From NCBI RefSeq assembly GCF_022581195.2, contig NC_061467.1:11842001-11906000 (forward strand): 64,000 bases of DNA, written 5' to 3'. A program made the position numbers and the translations under genes. Of this stretch, positions 45,858 through 57,360 are shown piece by piece; position 1 is the first letter of the stretch, and every line of letters starts with the position of its first letter. The DNA comes from Helicoverpa zea (lineage: Eukaryota; Arthropoda; Insecta; Lepidoptera; Noctuidae). The notes beneath the pieces are model-generated. The model was not told where the DNA came from. It worked only from the letters and a program-made list of their open reading frames with translations, and searched no databases.

Positions 45858-47916
45858 TATAAAAACCTATATTTATTTGAAGTATTTGATAGGAACGGAT
45901 TATAACTTCAGAATCCTATGAAGCAACTAGCTACAAGTTATAAAATCGAACTTAAAGTAAATGTTTGTTCTGCATAATTTTATCTGAAAGTGAAAGGCAA
46001 GAGCGGATGTTATCACAGCAAAAATAAACTGTAATTATAAGAAATCAAACAAACTTAAGCTTACCTTATGAATAACTATTCTAAGAATTTTCTTAATATT
46101 ACTTATCTTCAAATAACTTCTATATGCGTTGCCGGCAGTTACAATACTTAAATTCAATTTGCTACTTGCAGAGTAAATACAAAACTTTAAGCGAAAGAAC
46201 AATTTAAAAAGTACACAATAACTCTCTCTAGTATGCATACACAAAAACTGCCGTCCTTTTAACGAAAACTACGCACTACGTTCACAGCGCCCATAAATTA
46301 CAGACACCAAAATCCTTTGCAAAAACTAACCTTACTTCATAACTTGGTCTAAAAATAGCATAATATCACAATAGAATAGCCGCTGTGAGGTGAAAATTTT
46401 TCATTTTCACCATCAAAGAAGCTCATGAAAATGCTTTGTTGACGGCAAACAATTTCGTCACCCCGATAAGGTTTAACCCTCTTACATATTTTTCTCTCTG
46501 TAATAGCATATTATCTGGCCTCACAAGGCTTTCGTTACGGTAAATTTTGAATTTAGCTAGACATTGTTCGGGTAAATCGGTGTTGTTAGTTGTAGGGTAC
46601 TAGGGTTAGACTATTTTAGGGTTCACTGTAGTATTGTTAAGGATAGAAACGACTGTTTGCACTTAATACAATAATGTAACTTATAAATATTTAATTAAAA
46701 TCTTTCTATGTTTATGATTATAACCTAGTTTGTAATTCTAGCAAATTAACTTAATAATACATGCGACAGTGGCCTTACCGTATGTATTTTTTTCATATTC
46801 TGTAAATATTTTCTAATGAGCATTTACTCATACTAAGTAATATAGTAAGTTCATTAAAAGAGATTTTATCTTTTTCATGATATTCACAAAGTTTACGCAG
46901 GTGAACTTAGGTCGTACTTTTAAGTAAAAACTCTAATGTTTTTTTAAAACCTCTGCGTTTTTTTTTGCAATTAAATTATTTTCAGGTTAAGTTAAATTTA
47001 TACAATTACGAAACAATTTTCTTTATTTATGTTTGCGTATTCGACCAATTTACTTTCTAATGTGTTTTTTTAATTCTGCATACAACTTGAAATTCTGTAA
47101 TTATTTTTGAAACTTCAACAACATGTTTACTCTTAAAGATATAATTGCGATTACAATTTATTTTCAGGGTTATTTTAACGTGTCTGTTTTTGAGTCGAAA
47201 TAAATTGGATTTGGGGTATTATGTATTTTACACTAAAAGTAATTAAAGATTTGTTCTAGACTAGATTGCATCTTAAAAATAAAAATTTACAACAGTTAGG
47301 CCAGAGTTAGATCTATATTAATTCGAGTAATTACTTATTTTTGTTATGATGACTTAAAATTCACTAATTGTTTAAGATTTATGTGAAAAACGGGGCGTTG
47401 TGTTAAGCAAATATTCATTTAAAGCTATATAATAATATTATAAGTAGGCCTTTCTCTATGAATTTACGAGTTCAATAAAAAATAAATGAGTAATGAGCCG
47501 TACGCTTGAAAAGGCATTCAATTTCGATATAAAATTTTGTGGAGGTGTGATGGTACATAAATAAAGTTTCGTGAAATATTCTATAGAGATTTATTTGAGA
47601 TTAGCAACATCATTCATATAATTGAATAACATCAGACAGAATAGGTTAATTGAATTTTATCGAAAATGAATAGTTCAGTTCGCGTTGCATATTTTTGTAT
47701 TCATAATGGAACTCTTTTAATGTATGTTGATTGATTTCGATTCATGTATCTTGGGTCAATACTATGCCTTCATCAGTATATGTATGTAAAAGAAAGAATT
47801 GTGGCACTAAAATTAGTTTTTTTTTTTCAAAATAACGAGTATATTGCAGAGGCGTGCAAGTATCTCGTAATATTCCGCTCAATTTAGTTGATTATACCAA
47901 TGTTTATAACAATAAA
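45858..47916. other. Gene-free AT-rich stretch
   Basis: No gene or repeat recognised over 2 kb. The 69-codon minus-strand frame 46035-46244 has no recognisable features. Confidence 0.4.
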
Positions 47917-48429
47917 CCGGCCAAGTGCGAGTCGGACTCGCGCACCGAGGGTTCCGTACAAATGCTGTATAGATAAAAAGTGAGTTTCGCGCCAACCGTT
48001 CAGTTTAGAACAATCATAGTTATGGTAATTTCGTGAGAGTCAAAATAGTTAATATTTTTTATTTTATAATATAACTAAAATAGTAGGCCAGTACCTTGTA
48101 AAAGTTATTTTATTGAAGTTATTTATATACAACATTTTATAGTCATCATTCAAAAATCTGATTGAAAATAACTAATTATGTCTTAAAGGTCATGGGGCAT
48201 GGGGCATATCTGACTCGCTTTGTAAAAAGTGGCCGACATGAATCAAAGTAGTTTTAAATCGTGGAGAATGGTATGACGTTTCTTTGAATATAAATATTTT
48301 ATTAAAATTCCATGGAGACGAATGTCCAGGATCGTTTGAAAAATATAAAAGACAAGCAGTTTCAGAGGATTGTACAGGTTGCAATGCTAGTTTTTATTGT
48401 TAAAGACATTTCATAAAGAAGGAAGGTGC

Positions 48430-49530
48430 CAATCCGGATGACCAGGATCTGATGAGGATCTGGAAACCCTGAGAAATCGAGGGCAACTCTTGAATATTGT
48501 AGGCACGCATCGAGTCATAACCAGACATGTGAGTGTATTTTTGCGGGTACTGGTAAACAGTGAAGGTTTGGAGCTGATTTGATTATGGAGACTACAGAGA
48601 GTCAAGGGAACTCCCGAACGGTATGTTGCAACTACCACGTGTTTGGGCTTATTTTATTCGTATTGGCGAAGACTTTCCACAAAGATAGGTTTGACTGCCA
48701 TTGTGGGATCGACACCTAAGATCAGATATAGTTATGGGAACTCCTTTACAATCTATAACGTAACCTTGTGTTGGAGCTTATTTTATTTTAGGTGATGAAA
48801 ATTCACTACTAACTTGGGTTAAAGCAGCCATTGCAGGAATGGGATCTTTTATTTTTGAGGGATTAATCACCTAAAGAGCCCCAGTTTCAGGTTTTTTTCG
48901 AAACCGCCTGACGACTTGTAGCTGTCGAATTGTAACAACGACTTCTAGAGAGTAGGATTCGGGGCTGCTGGCTTTACGTTTCTAGAGCCTTGACAAAAGT
49001 GTAATTCTGTCCCTTTCTTTGTTTTATAAAGTCGGCATTATTTTATTTTGTAGCATTTTACAAACAAATCCAACTTCAAACATATAAAAAAGCAACAAGA
49101 AAACAAAAGCAAGAAAGAAATTAAAAAGATGTTAGGTGCATCGGTCTAGAAGTCGGTGTCTAGAGGATGCATCTATATTTATTTAACTACTGAGATCTAG
49201 ACCGATGCATATAAACAGTTTTCTTGTTGTTTTAGAAGTTGTTTTTTTTTTTTGTAAAAAGTTTTTATTTTTAACTTTTGTGAAAAGTTCTCGTCAATAC
49301 GAATAATATAAGCCCAAACACGACGTAACTAAAACATACCGAGTTCTCTCGACTTTCTCACGTCTCCATCATCAGATAAGCTCTAAACCTTCACTGTTTG
49401 ATAGTATCACCAGACATACATCTGAGAATCAAGTTTTAATCCTATGCATGCCTACAATTTCTGATAGTTGCCCTCGATTTCTCAGGATTTCCATCATCAG
49501 ATCCTGACCTGATGACAATGGAAATAAACG
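48430..49530. repeat. Fold-back core: diverged inverted repeat
   Basis: The left arm (about 48440-48700) carries 'ctgagaaatcgagggcaact', 'aaacagtgaaggtttggagc' and 'tgtttgggcttattttattcg'. The right arm (about 49270-49520) carries their complements in reverse order. Near the centre, 'tgcatcggtctaga' and 'tctagaccgatgca' face each other (49138-49151 and 49196-49209). Overall similarity is moderate. Within the left arm, 'gggaactcc' to 'gcttattttatt' recurs with a period of about 130 bp (48606 and 48736). Confidence 0.65.
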
Positions 49531-49839
49531 GCGAGTATACTCTTTCACTACAAAGAAATGATTTCTCAAATCCGTCAAACTTGGTCGTTTAAATTCCCCA
49601 TTGAAATGAGGAAAATATTTGATGTTTACACCTGATTTTCTCTAGATTCCCATGGTTCACATTGATGCGACTAATGCCATAGTAAATCAGAGCCTTTATC
49701 ATTATACTGTGCTATATTTCGTTCGTATCCGCCGTGGGTATGGTTTTCATACTAAGGTGCCCAATGACCTTTGAATGATTTAAAATTTTTCACAGTTTAG
49801 AGGCCATTATATTTAAGAAGTGTTTCATATGAATTTCAC

Positions 49840-50545
49840 TTTTTATTCAAAACTTTAATATCTCTACGCGTTCATGTGAAAAAGGGTAGGTAGTAAGTTT
49901 ATAATTATTAAAAAAATATTTTATGTCATGTAAGCAAAAATAATATTTTAATATTTTATGTAACTTCAAATTTATCATTTTCGCAATTTTTCCTTTATCT
50001 GTACTATATAACGTTGCTTCGTGCCGAATTTTAAGATTCTGAGTTCACGGGAAGTATCTTGTAGGTTTTGATTCCCTAGCGTGTGACGGAAATTCGTCTA
50101 AGGTGTCGGTAAAACTGCTGTATCTTTTGATCGCGTTAACTTAGAAGTTAGATTTTTTCATTGCTTAAAGGGACAATAGACCTAGGTATTTGGTATAAAT
50201 TTCAATTTGGTACCTTTATTCGTTCGTGAGAAATAAGGTAGTAAGTTTCATTTTATTAAAATATTTTTATTATATTATATAACAAAAAAAATGAGATTTT
50301 CGCAATTTTTCCTATATTTGCATTATATAACAATGCTTCAGGCCAAATTTCAAGATTCTGAGTTTACGGGAAGTACCCTGTAGGTTTTGATTCCTTTGCG
50401 AGTGTCGAGAATTTGTTGAAAATATCGACATAATCGGTTGTATCTTTTGATTGGCTTGGCTTAGAAGCTTAGAAGCTTGATATTTTCACAGCCTAAAGGG
50501 ACAATAGACCCGAGTATTTCATGTGAATTTCAGCTTGATACGTCC
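49840..50545 (+). repeat. Degenerate tandem pair, period about 319 bp
   Basis: 'ttttcgcaatttttcct', 'aagattctgagttcacggga', 'gtaggttttgattcc' and 'aaagggacaatagacc' each occur twice with a 319 bp offset (for example 49981 against 50300). The copies are diverged and non-coding. Confidence 0.7.
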
Positions 50546-50570
50546 ACACGTTCTTAAGATAAAGGGTCTT

Positions 50571-50633
<63 letters not shown>
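50571..50633 (+). repeat. GACA tetranucleotide microsatellite
   Basis: About 15 perfect GACA/CAGA units lie near the right end of the compound repeat. The frames in it on both strands are artefacts. Confidence 0.95.
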
Positions 50634-50696
50634 GGACAACAAAGTGATCCTATAAGGGTTCCGTTTTTTCCTTTCGAGGTACGGAACCCTAAAAAA

Positions 50697-51289
50697 GTTG
50701 AATGAAAACCATAAATAAGATCCACTTTATTAAAAAGTTTAGGACTGCTCTAAATAAGAATCCCTTAATGGCCCACTATTACGGCTTGCAATTTTAACCT
50801 TAAAACAAAGTAAAAAATAAAAAGAGCTAATATTTCGTGAAGATACAGAGGCCTATAAAGTCGACTTTCAAAAATCCCTTTCAAAGTTCAGAGGTAAATT
50901 CCAACCAAAGGTTTTGATCCTAAAAATATACTGTTACCTATCTTCCATCTATATTCGTCACTTTTATGTGAACCTCAGAATTATGATAATAAACTCATTC
51001 AACCTTATTTTAGCTCCAAAACTTCGTCCTCAAAAATGTTTCCTTTACAAAAGTTTAAAGGTCTGCAGAATGTTTTATCACTACAAAGTTGTACGGATTT
51101 TTGTGCTCAAAAAGTCTCATGATTATTTTTCAAAATTACGTAGGTATATATGTATATTTTTGATATCTTAGTGCTGGAATCCTAATTATTTTGTAGTACA
51201 TTTTTCTTTAGTCAGTCATGAAAACACCAATATTGTTTTTATTTATCGCCTTAAAAATAGATGAGAGGTTCCTACTGTACAAATAATTT
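50697..51289. other. Gene-free stretch
   Basis: AT-rich with an 85-codon plus-strand frame (50914-51171) that matches nothing I know. Confidence 0.35.
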
Positions 51290-51555
51290 ACTAGGTCACA
51301 CCTCACATCTGCCTAGGTAGCCTTTTTCCAACAATTTTGGCGTCGACTTCCAGTCTCACCGGATGCCGCTGAGTATCAGTGTTTTACAAAGAGCGACTGC
51401 CTATCTGACCTCCTCAAGCCAATCACCCGGGTAACCCAATATCCCTAGGTAACACTGTTTGACAGATTTACTGGCTTCTGACTACACATAACGACTACTA
51501 AAGATGTTCATAGCCAGAACCTACAGTTTATCGTGTTCTCCGAAACACTATAGGC
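51290..51555 (-). repeat. LINE-tail repeat family A, copy A5
   Basis: Reverse orientation: 'aggtagcctttttcc', 'gtcgacttccagtct', 'gactgcctatctgacctcct', 'cacccgggtaacccaat', 'tactggcttctgac' and 'gtgttctccgaaacac'. It extends as far upstream as copy A2. Confidence 0.65.
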
Positions 51556-52265
51556 AAACAAACCAAAAATCAGTACGAGATTTCCATTACACAGAATGTT
51601 GAATTTCACCAAGAAATGTATATTTATTTTTAACATTTTTATTTCGTTTTTCACCAAAATTTATATATTTCAACAGCGCGGGTATTCCCGGGGGAGGTGA
51701 ATACATTCCAGATATGCATCGAGACCAAATCCCACTTCTGCTGATTTTCCTCAATGTAAAATGGAAGTAATGTAAATGTAGGAAAAAAACAATTGGTATG
51801 CTTACCCGCTGTGCTATGAAAAGGTGAATTTTTTTTAATGTTGACATTAATTTTTCAGATAAGATTTTTCTTCTCTTCATTTTTACAAAAACCTTTAAAT
51901 AACGTCAATGCGATACATTTAGTGCCTACCTCTCACATTTAAACCGCAACAAATCTATATTTAAGTTTACTCTAAAATCCCGCATTTCATCCAGTCCACA
52001 GCCTTTTGACATTTCCTTTACAAATAATATTTTCTTTATAAAAAGAGAACTGAATAAGCCGAATACAAGATGCAGTTTCGTAGACCGCAAGTTACCCTGG
52101 TAGCCACATATTGAATGCACTGCCTGCAGGCTACAGCATAATATATACTATGGCGGTCAACTTAGTCTGTTTAAATAGTAATAAGTTTGCGGGAACTTGA
52201 TTCTAGTAGTAGAAGACTCGTTTTCGTGTTGGTAGTATTAAAAAAGTTTTTTTTTTAATCTCTTA
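51556..52265. other. Gene-free stretch
   Basis: A 97-codon minus-strand frame (51587-51880) and a 64-codon one (51926-52120) are lysine- and hydrophobic-rich without recognisable domains. Confidence 0.35.
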
Positions 52266-52435
52266 CCATAGATATGGCCATAACTCTGGGCTTTTTTGAA
52301 AGAGTTATCACGGCCCTGGTACATAAATGGCTTAAGACAGGACATGATGGGATTTAGTCAGTAAGAGTGTGGCACTCCCTCACGCTGTACCCCCAGTGGG
52401 AGGAGTCATTTGATGACTTTCCGTTAAAAAAAATA
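52266..52435 (+). repeat. Dispersed repeat, 'aaagagttaccg' family, copy 3
   Basis: 'gaaagagttatcacggccct', 'ggtacataaatggct', 'agtcagtaagagtgtggcac' and 'gaggagtcatttgatgact' extend further 3' than copy 1 and define the family end. Confidence 0.6.
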
Positions 52436-52449
52436 TGGTCTTGGCTGTT

Positions 52450-52625
52450 TTTTAGGCATCTTTGATAGTGGTTACGATAAAAGTAAGACTGGCTGCCAAG
52501 GGTTTTAGTTGCCCAGGTAACTATGTAGGTAACAGGGTTGAAGAGTTCAGGTAAGCATTGGTCCTGTTAAGATTGGAAAACGTCCCCCGTATATTTTGAT
52601 AAAAGTCTAGGCATATGATGACCGT
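52450..52625 (+). repeat. LINE-tail repeat family A, copy A6 (decayed)
   Basis: 'ggcatctttgatagtggtta', 'gtaagactggctgcc', 'gcccaggtaact', 'acagggttgaag' and 'gtctaggcatatgatg' preserve the order of the family with internal losses. Confidence 0.5.
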
Positions 52626-53061
52626 TGACATAGTAAATTTCCATTTTAATTCTGCACATATTTACTGCAGTTGGAATGCAATATGCTCTTGCAAGTTTAA
52701 TCTCATATATTTTTACAGTTTATATCCTTTAAAGAAAATATGTTTCCACTACTGGGACTCAGAGCTCATCTCTTTGATTATATCTACTACATAGAATATC
52801 TAAGTGCAGACGGCTCATAACTTTAAACGTAACATATGGGAATATAAAACGCATCTGTCGTCATTTGAAGTACTTATTACAAGCGTGCTACAGAGCCGTT
52901 TTTTCTTGAAAAATAAACTAAAATTATATTCTAGTTACTACAAAACTTCTATTTCAGCAATTTTGTGTAAAATGTGGACGATTACAGAGACTTATGCACA
53001 TTTTTATGGTACTTTTACGTGGTTGGTATATTTTTTGAGAGGAGCCCAATTTTTATAGTTT
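52626..53061. other. Gene-free stretch
   Basis: An 84-codon frame (52804-53058) is not recognised. It ends where the SINE tail begins. Confidence 0.35.
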
Positions 53062-53132
53062 GTATGCTCAATCCTTCTCCGTGTAAGAGCAGGCCTGTGC
53101 CCAGCAGTGGGACGATAAAAAAGGCTATAACA
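53062..53132 (+). repeat. tRNA-derived SINE, 3' tail fragment
   Basis: 'tgctcaatccttctccgtgt', 'gagcaggcctgtgcccagca' and 'gtgggacgataaaaaaggct' equal the last 70 bp of the SINE at 4631-4927 in plus orientation. Confidence 0.7.
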
Positions 53133-53773
53133 AATTCTTTTTAGGTTAATCGTTTTAATCTATGAACAAAAGGTTAGCTGATTCTTTGAATTACTTTTAA
53201 TCGATTTTACTTATAAATAGGCAAAACTACTGACTGACTTCCAATAGGGAATCAGTCAAGTATACATAAAGTTAATAAAAAATCTGACTATTGGAATAAC
53301 CTTTTTCCGACTCAAACATTCACAAAGCCCAGAATTACTAATCAAAAGGTTTCATGACGGAAGGTTTTTTAAAAAATGATGAAAAACAATGCTAATTAAA
53401 TACGTATAATATTTATTTCTAATTGGAGGGGAGAAGACAAAGTAAGCTCAACCATGCGCTATGGTGAGGTCACATTTCGAGCGGAAAGCGTTCATTAAAA
53501 GCTTTTTTTTTTAATTATGAAAGAACATACAAAGGTATTCAAAAAGTCTCATGACAGACATTTTTCATGGCTTTTAAAACATAACGTAAACTTTCATCAA
53601 ATGAGGGATTGATCACAAGTTAAGTGTAGTATCTATGTTATTTTAGATAGTACGTATTATTATTTCAAATACCACAAAATTACAAACAAGATGTGAAACA
53701 GATAATATTACTATGTTACAAGTCGTCAAAAATAGACAAGTTAATGTTTTATCACAATAAAGTTTATATAATG
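53133..53773. other. Gene-free stretch
   Basis: AT-rich, nothing classified. Confidence 0.35.
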
Positions 53774-53980
53774 TACTAGCCGTTTTTCCGCGGTTTCACC
53801 CGCGTCTCGTGGGAGCTACTGCCTGCACCGGGGTAAAATAGAGCCTATGTTACTCGCAGATAATATAGCTTTCTAATGGTGAAAGAATATTTAAAATCGC
53901 TCCAGTAGTTTTTGAGTTTATCCATTACAACCAAACAAACAAACAAACAAAATTTTCCTCTTTATAATATTAGTATAGAC
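53774..53980 (+). repeat. LINE-tail family R, best-preserved copy
   Basis: 'tactagccgtttttccgcgg', 'tttcacccgcgtctcgtggg', 'aatagagcctatgttactcg', 'tagctttctaatggtgaaag', 'cgctccagtagtttttgagt', an AAAC microsatellite and the end 'ataatattagtatagac' follow in order. This is a widespread moth retroposon tail and is non-coding. It serves as the reference for the decayed copies listed elsewhere. Confidence 0.7.
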
Positions 53981-55177
53981 AAATCTAATTTTAATTCCAG
54001 GTAATCCCTGCAACATACAAAGTCTACATTATAGCTACAACATTATAAAATAACTTACTAAAACTGTCTTCATAAAATTCTATAACCATAGCTCGCTAGA
54101 ACTACAAACAACTCTTTATATTAGCACACACATTTCCTACGCTTAAGGTATGGTTCCCTCGCACGCGACACCACGACTGCCCTACCTCATGCCGTAGATA
54201 AACTACAGTTGCACATAACTTGTGGGGGAAACCACCACTTAGTAATATTACACTTGGAAGTAAGTATAGTGATCTGTTTATTGGTTTGTAGTTTTTTATG
54301 TAAACCTGTTGATTTTATGTGTTTTAAATTCTATAGTTAATAAATGATGTAGCTGAAAAGTTTGTTTGCAAACATAAGCTAATCTTACGAACTACTGAAC
54401 CGATTTCATAAATTATTTTAGTGCTAGATAGCCAATTTATTGTGAATGGTTATAAGCTACTTTATATCTTCGTTCACGAAGTAAAGACCACAGGAGTTCA
54501 AGGTCAAGGTCAAAGAGGTCATAACCTTGATGATAACCACTTTGACATTGAAAGTGTTTTTGAAAGCTACAAATGAATATATAGCAACATTATTATCACG
54601 AAACTCTATAGGTCGTATTAGAAGACAGCTGCGCGGACGTAAAAGCCAAAATTAAATAGCGCGGTCAGACCAATAGTTAAGTAAAATTCACTAAGCTACT
54701 TTATATTACCAAGAATACATTGATCAATGATTTCTAGAAGTATAAATTGTATAAGTTGCAGTATAGTTCAGGGTCAGGCTCGGCTATCACTCACTTTGAT
54801 GTATAGCTGACCTTTGTAAGATATTTATTGCTCATTGACACTGACGCAGCCTGTTTGTCATGTATTGATTTTATTGCGAATTGTATTATAGTAGTTTTAG
54901 GTGAAAATAAATAGTTACAAAAAATATTCGGAAGCTCTAAAAATGGAGGCCCAAGAATCTACGTGAAAAAAGGTTTTATGTAAAAGAATGAAAGTCATGG
55001 CTGATTATTTGAATGGCATATTTTTATTTTAAATCGTACAAAATTCAATTAACTTTCAGTCTAGGTAGGTGTCATGAAGTTGATTTTATTGAACTCGTTT
55101 TTTTTATTTTATTTTAGGGTATATTGACAACAGTTACAGGGTAATAAAGGATGTTTAAATAATTGTTACTAAAGACT
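53981..55177. other. Gene-free stretch with a receptor-site-like cluster
   Basis: No gene. Contains a decayed family R fragment ('cttacgaactactgaaccg', about 54385) and three AGGTCA-type half-sites at 54498-54521, described separately. GTTACTAAAGACT at 55165-55177 is a target duplication. Confidence 0.4.
54498..54530 (+). promoter_or_regulatory. Cluster of AGGTCA half-sites (FTZ-F1/SF-1-like)
   Basis: 'TTCAAGGTCAAGGTCAAAG' followed by 'AGGTCA' and an opposite 'ACCTTGA' contains two overlapping TCAAGGTCA sites, the consensus of FTZ-F1-class nuclear receptors. Similar clusters occur at 58708-58738 and 62853-62873. Binding is not shown. Confidence 0.35.
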
Positions 55178-55238
55178 CATCCTCCGAGCCTTTTTCCCAT
55201 CTATGTTGGGGTCGGCTTCCAGTCTAACTTTAAGTCTA
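55178..55238 (-). repeat. Severely truncated LINE tail, family A copy A7, with 13 bp target duplication
   Basis: A 61 bp insert holds 'catcctccgagcctttttcc' and 'gttggggtcggcttccagtc', the last part of family A in reverse. It is flanked by GTTACTAAAGACT at 55165-55177 and 55239-55251. This is a dead-on-arrival insertion of only the last tens of bases of the parent. Confidence 0.85.
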
Positions 55239-55251
55239 GTTACTAAAGACT

Positions 55252-56307
55252 AACTGACAATTATTTATTAGAACTTTTCAATTACAATAGAAACATCCTT
55301 CAAATAACTCATGAATAAATTAGCAATAAACATAATATTCCAATTCCCAAACAACTTTAGACTTCACTTATTTATTATACCGATATTCAAAAGGCGTTTC
55401 AATAAGTTGAACGTTACACTATGTTGCACGTAAATATACCCAGCCTGCATGCATTACACTTGCATGCAAACTACGCACAATTTATGCGAATATATTTCAT
55501 ATAAAATATTATAGTTTCCAGTACAGAATAGTTTTACGAACTCAAACCTCTTACTAATTCAACTCTCACACGAAGTTTCAGAAATCGTGTGCTTTAAAGT
55601 CCTGAAAAATGGGGAATTTTTGAAATATTTTTCCTTGAAAGAAAATAATATTTTTTTAAACAGTTTTACTGTTTTTTATTTATTAATACTTCATGCACAT
55701 GTGGTACAATGGCGGACTTAACGCATTAGGCGTTTTCTCCCAGTCTACTTTTAGGTGGTGGAGAAATAGCAGTGGTAGGTGCAAGGTCTAAGGTTGATTA
55801 CATTATAAAGAATATAATATTTTATAGAGAATTTATCTTATATCTGCGGCTAGTTTAAAACTAAAATAGGTACTTAGTAACTCAATTAACGAATACCTTT
55901 AATAAACCAACTGTCTAAATAATTGCGTGCATATATTTTTTATATTGAGCCTTTTAAGTAAGTTTCATGTTCAACACTCATAATAAAATAATGAACTAAC
56001 GACTCTAAATTGCACATGATAAAATGTTATTAAAACTGATAATGAATTGTTGTTCAGTATCAGTATTTAAAACGATTGGTATGTAGCATATCTGATCAAA
56101 ACAATTAATATTTCATGTTCGGTGAACATTAGACTGACAGGTCGCGAGTCTACCGTGATTCAACCCATTCATGTTGAATTGGTTTATGTTTAACTAGTAT
56201 ATCTATGTTAGTTACCTATCTATATTTATGTGGACGGTATCAGTTTCTAATTAAAATAATCACTTATAATACCACAAGAGCTTCAAAATTATCGGGTATT
56301 TTCCGAT
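55252..56307. other. Gene-free stretch
   Basis: AT-rich, with no gene or classified repeat. Confidence 0.35.
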
Positions 56308-56423
56308 AGGTTCGTTGCAAACAAATGAAGGAGTCAAGTTTTTCAGGTTAAAAAATAACGAGCGCGAAGCGCGAGTGATTTTTCCTGAAAAACTTGACGA
56401 CTTTATTTGTTTGCAGGGAACCT
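56308..56423. repeat. Inverted repeat / hairpin, 116 bp, with GC-rich loop
   Basis: 'caaacaaat' plus 'gtcaagtttttcagg' on the left face 'cctgaaaaacttgac' plus 'atttgtttg' on the right around the centre 'gcgcgaagcgcg'. The arms are about 50 bp each and imperfect. A 67-codon frame (56315-56518) runs through it and beyond, but its first part is dictated by the palindrome. This fits a fold-back repeat and probably continues to about 56640. Confidence 0.65.
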
Positions 56424-57104
56424 TGAGGGAAATGCCAGATAATTATGAAGCTCGTGTGGTATTCGGGAGATTATTTTTCCGTCCCAAATGTCGGCCACAA
56501 CCTGTCAGTTTGACGTAGCAACGACCAGAGAAAATATTCAAAAAATTTTCAGTATAATACCATGTAGGTTGTACCACGTGACGTCGAATGGTGCAATTCT
56601 ATTGGTCGATATTTGGGTCGGAAAAATAATCACCTAAATTACTTAAAAAATATTGAAACATATATTATACTTTTACATTCTGGAAAGAAATTTTAGAGCT
56701 AAAAAGTACGGCCGCTAAATGTCAAAATATAAATTATCTTACATTTTTACTAACAAGACATCCATGGTAAGACTGACAGACTATCTGGTTTCTGATTAGT
56801 CACAGCAGCTGCAGAAAACGTACAAATGACAGCTTTGTCAGATTCAAAGCATATATACCTTGATTTTAGCTGTTTCCTGTGAGAATTACTTACGCACCAT
56901 ACGTAATAATTTTCCAAATTGGCTGACTAGATCCAGAGATATCCACAACGTCACAAACTTTACTTCTTTTGTTTAGATAAATGGTCACATCCACAACACA
57001 ACCTTGATCAATGAATCTATGCGACTGCTAAGTGGTAATCCTAATTATACTGTCACGTGAAAGAATGCACCTACGGGATAAGTAGTATTTTGACGATTCT
57101 ATAT
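56424..57104. other. Gene-free stretch, partly flank of the hairpin repeat
   Basis: 56424-56640 is less AT-rich and may belong to the same repeat ('gtcccaaatgtcggccac', 'caattctattggtcgatat'). Nothing else recognised. Confidence 0.35.
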
Positions 57105-57165
57105 TGCCCACGCAGACGAAGTTGCGGGCAACAGCTAGTTTTTACTAATATTATGAATGTTATTA
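57105..57165 (-). repeat. LINE-tail fragment (family R head)
   Basis: 'cccacgcagacgaagttgcg' followed by 'ggcaacagctagtttttac' is a standard reverse-oriented end of this repeat class. Confidence 0.5.
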
Positions 57166-57169
57166 TAAA

Positions 57170-57360
57170 GATACTAGCTTCCGCCAGCGGCTTCGCCCGC
57201 GTGGTGTGTTGATAAAAAGTTGCTTATGTGTTAATCCAGAGTATCACCTTTCTACATACCAAATTTCAACCAAATTGGTCCAGCCGTTTTTGCGTGATTG
57301 AATAACAAACATACATCCATACATTCTCACAAACTTTCACATTTATAATATAAAGTAGGA
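57170..57360 (+). repeat. LINE-tail fragment (family R relative)
   Basis: 'actagcttccgccagcggct', 'tcgcccgcgtggtg', 'aaatttcaaccaaattggtc' and 'cagccgtttttgcgtg' end in 'tttataatataaagtagga'. This is a forward copy of a closely related retroposon tail, lying next to the reverse one at 57105. Confidence 0.6.

Larger units (their letters stand above)
47917..50696 (+). repeat. Compound lepidopteran repeat ('ccggccaagtgcgagtcgg' family)
   Basis: The left end, 'ccggccaagtgcgagtcgg' followed by 'gagggttccgtac', and the right end (a GACA microsatellite, 'gggttccg' and 'tacggaacccta') are the two ends of a family common in moth genomes that is usually only a few hundred bases long. Here about 2.8 kb lies between them. 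The interior holds a diverged inverted repeat, a tandem of about 130 bp and a pair of about 319 bp. No open frame of note. Its transposon class is not assigned. Confidence 0.6.

Noticed and set aside
50519..50725. Frames rich in repeated QTDR or CLSV
   Set aside because: They are translations of the GACA microsatellite.
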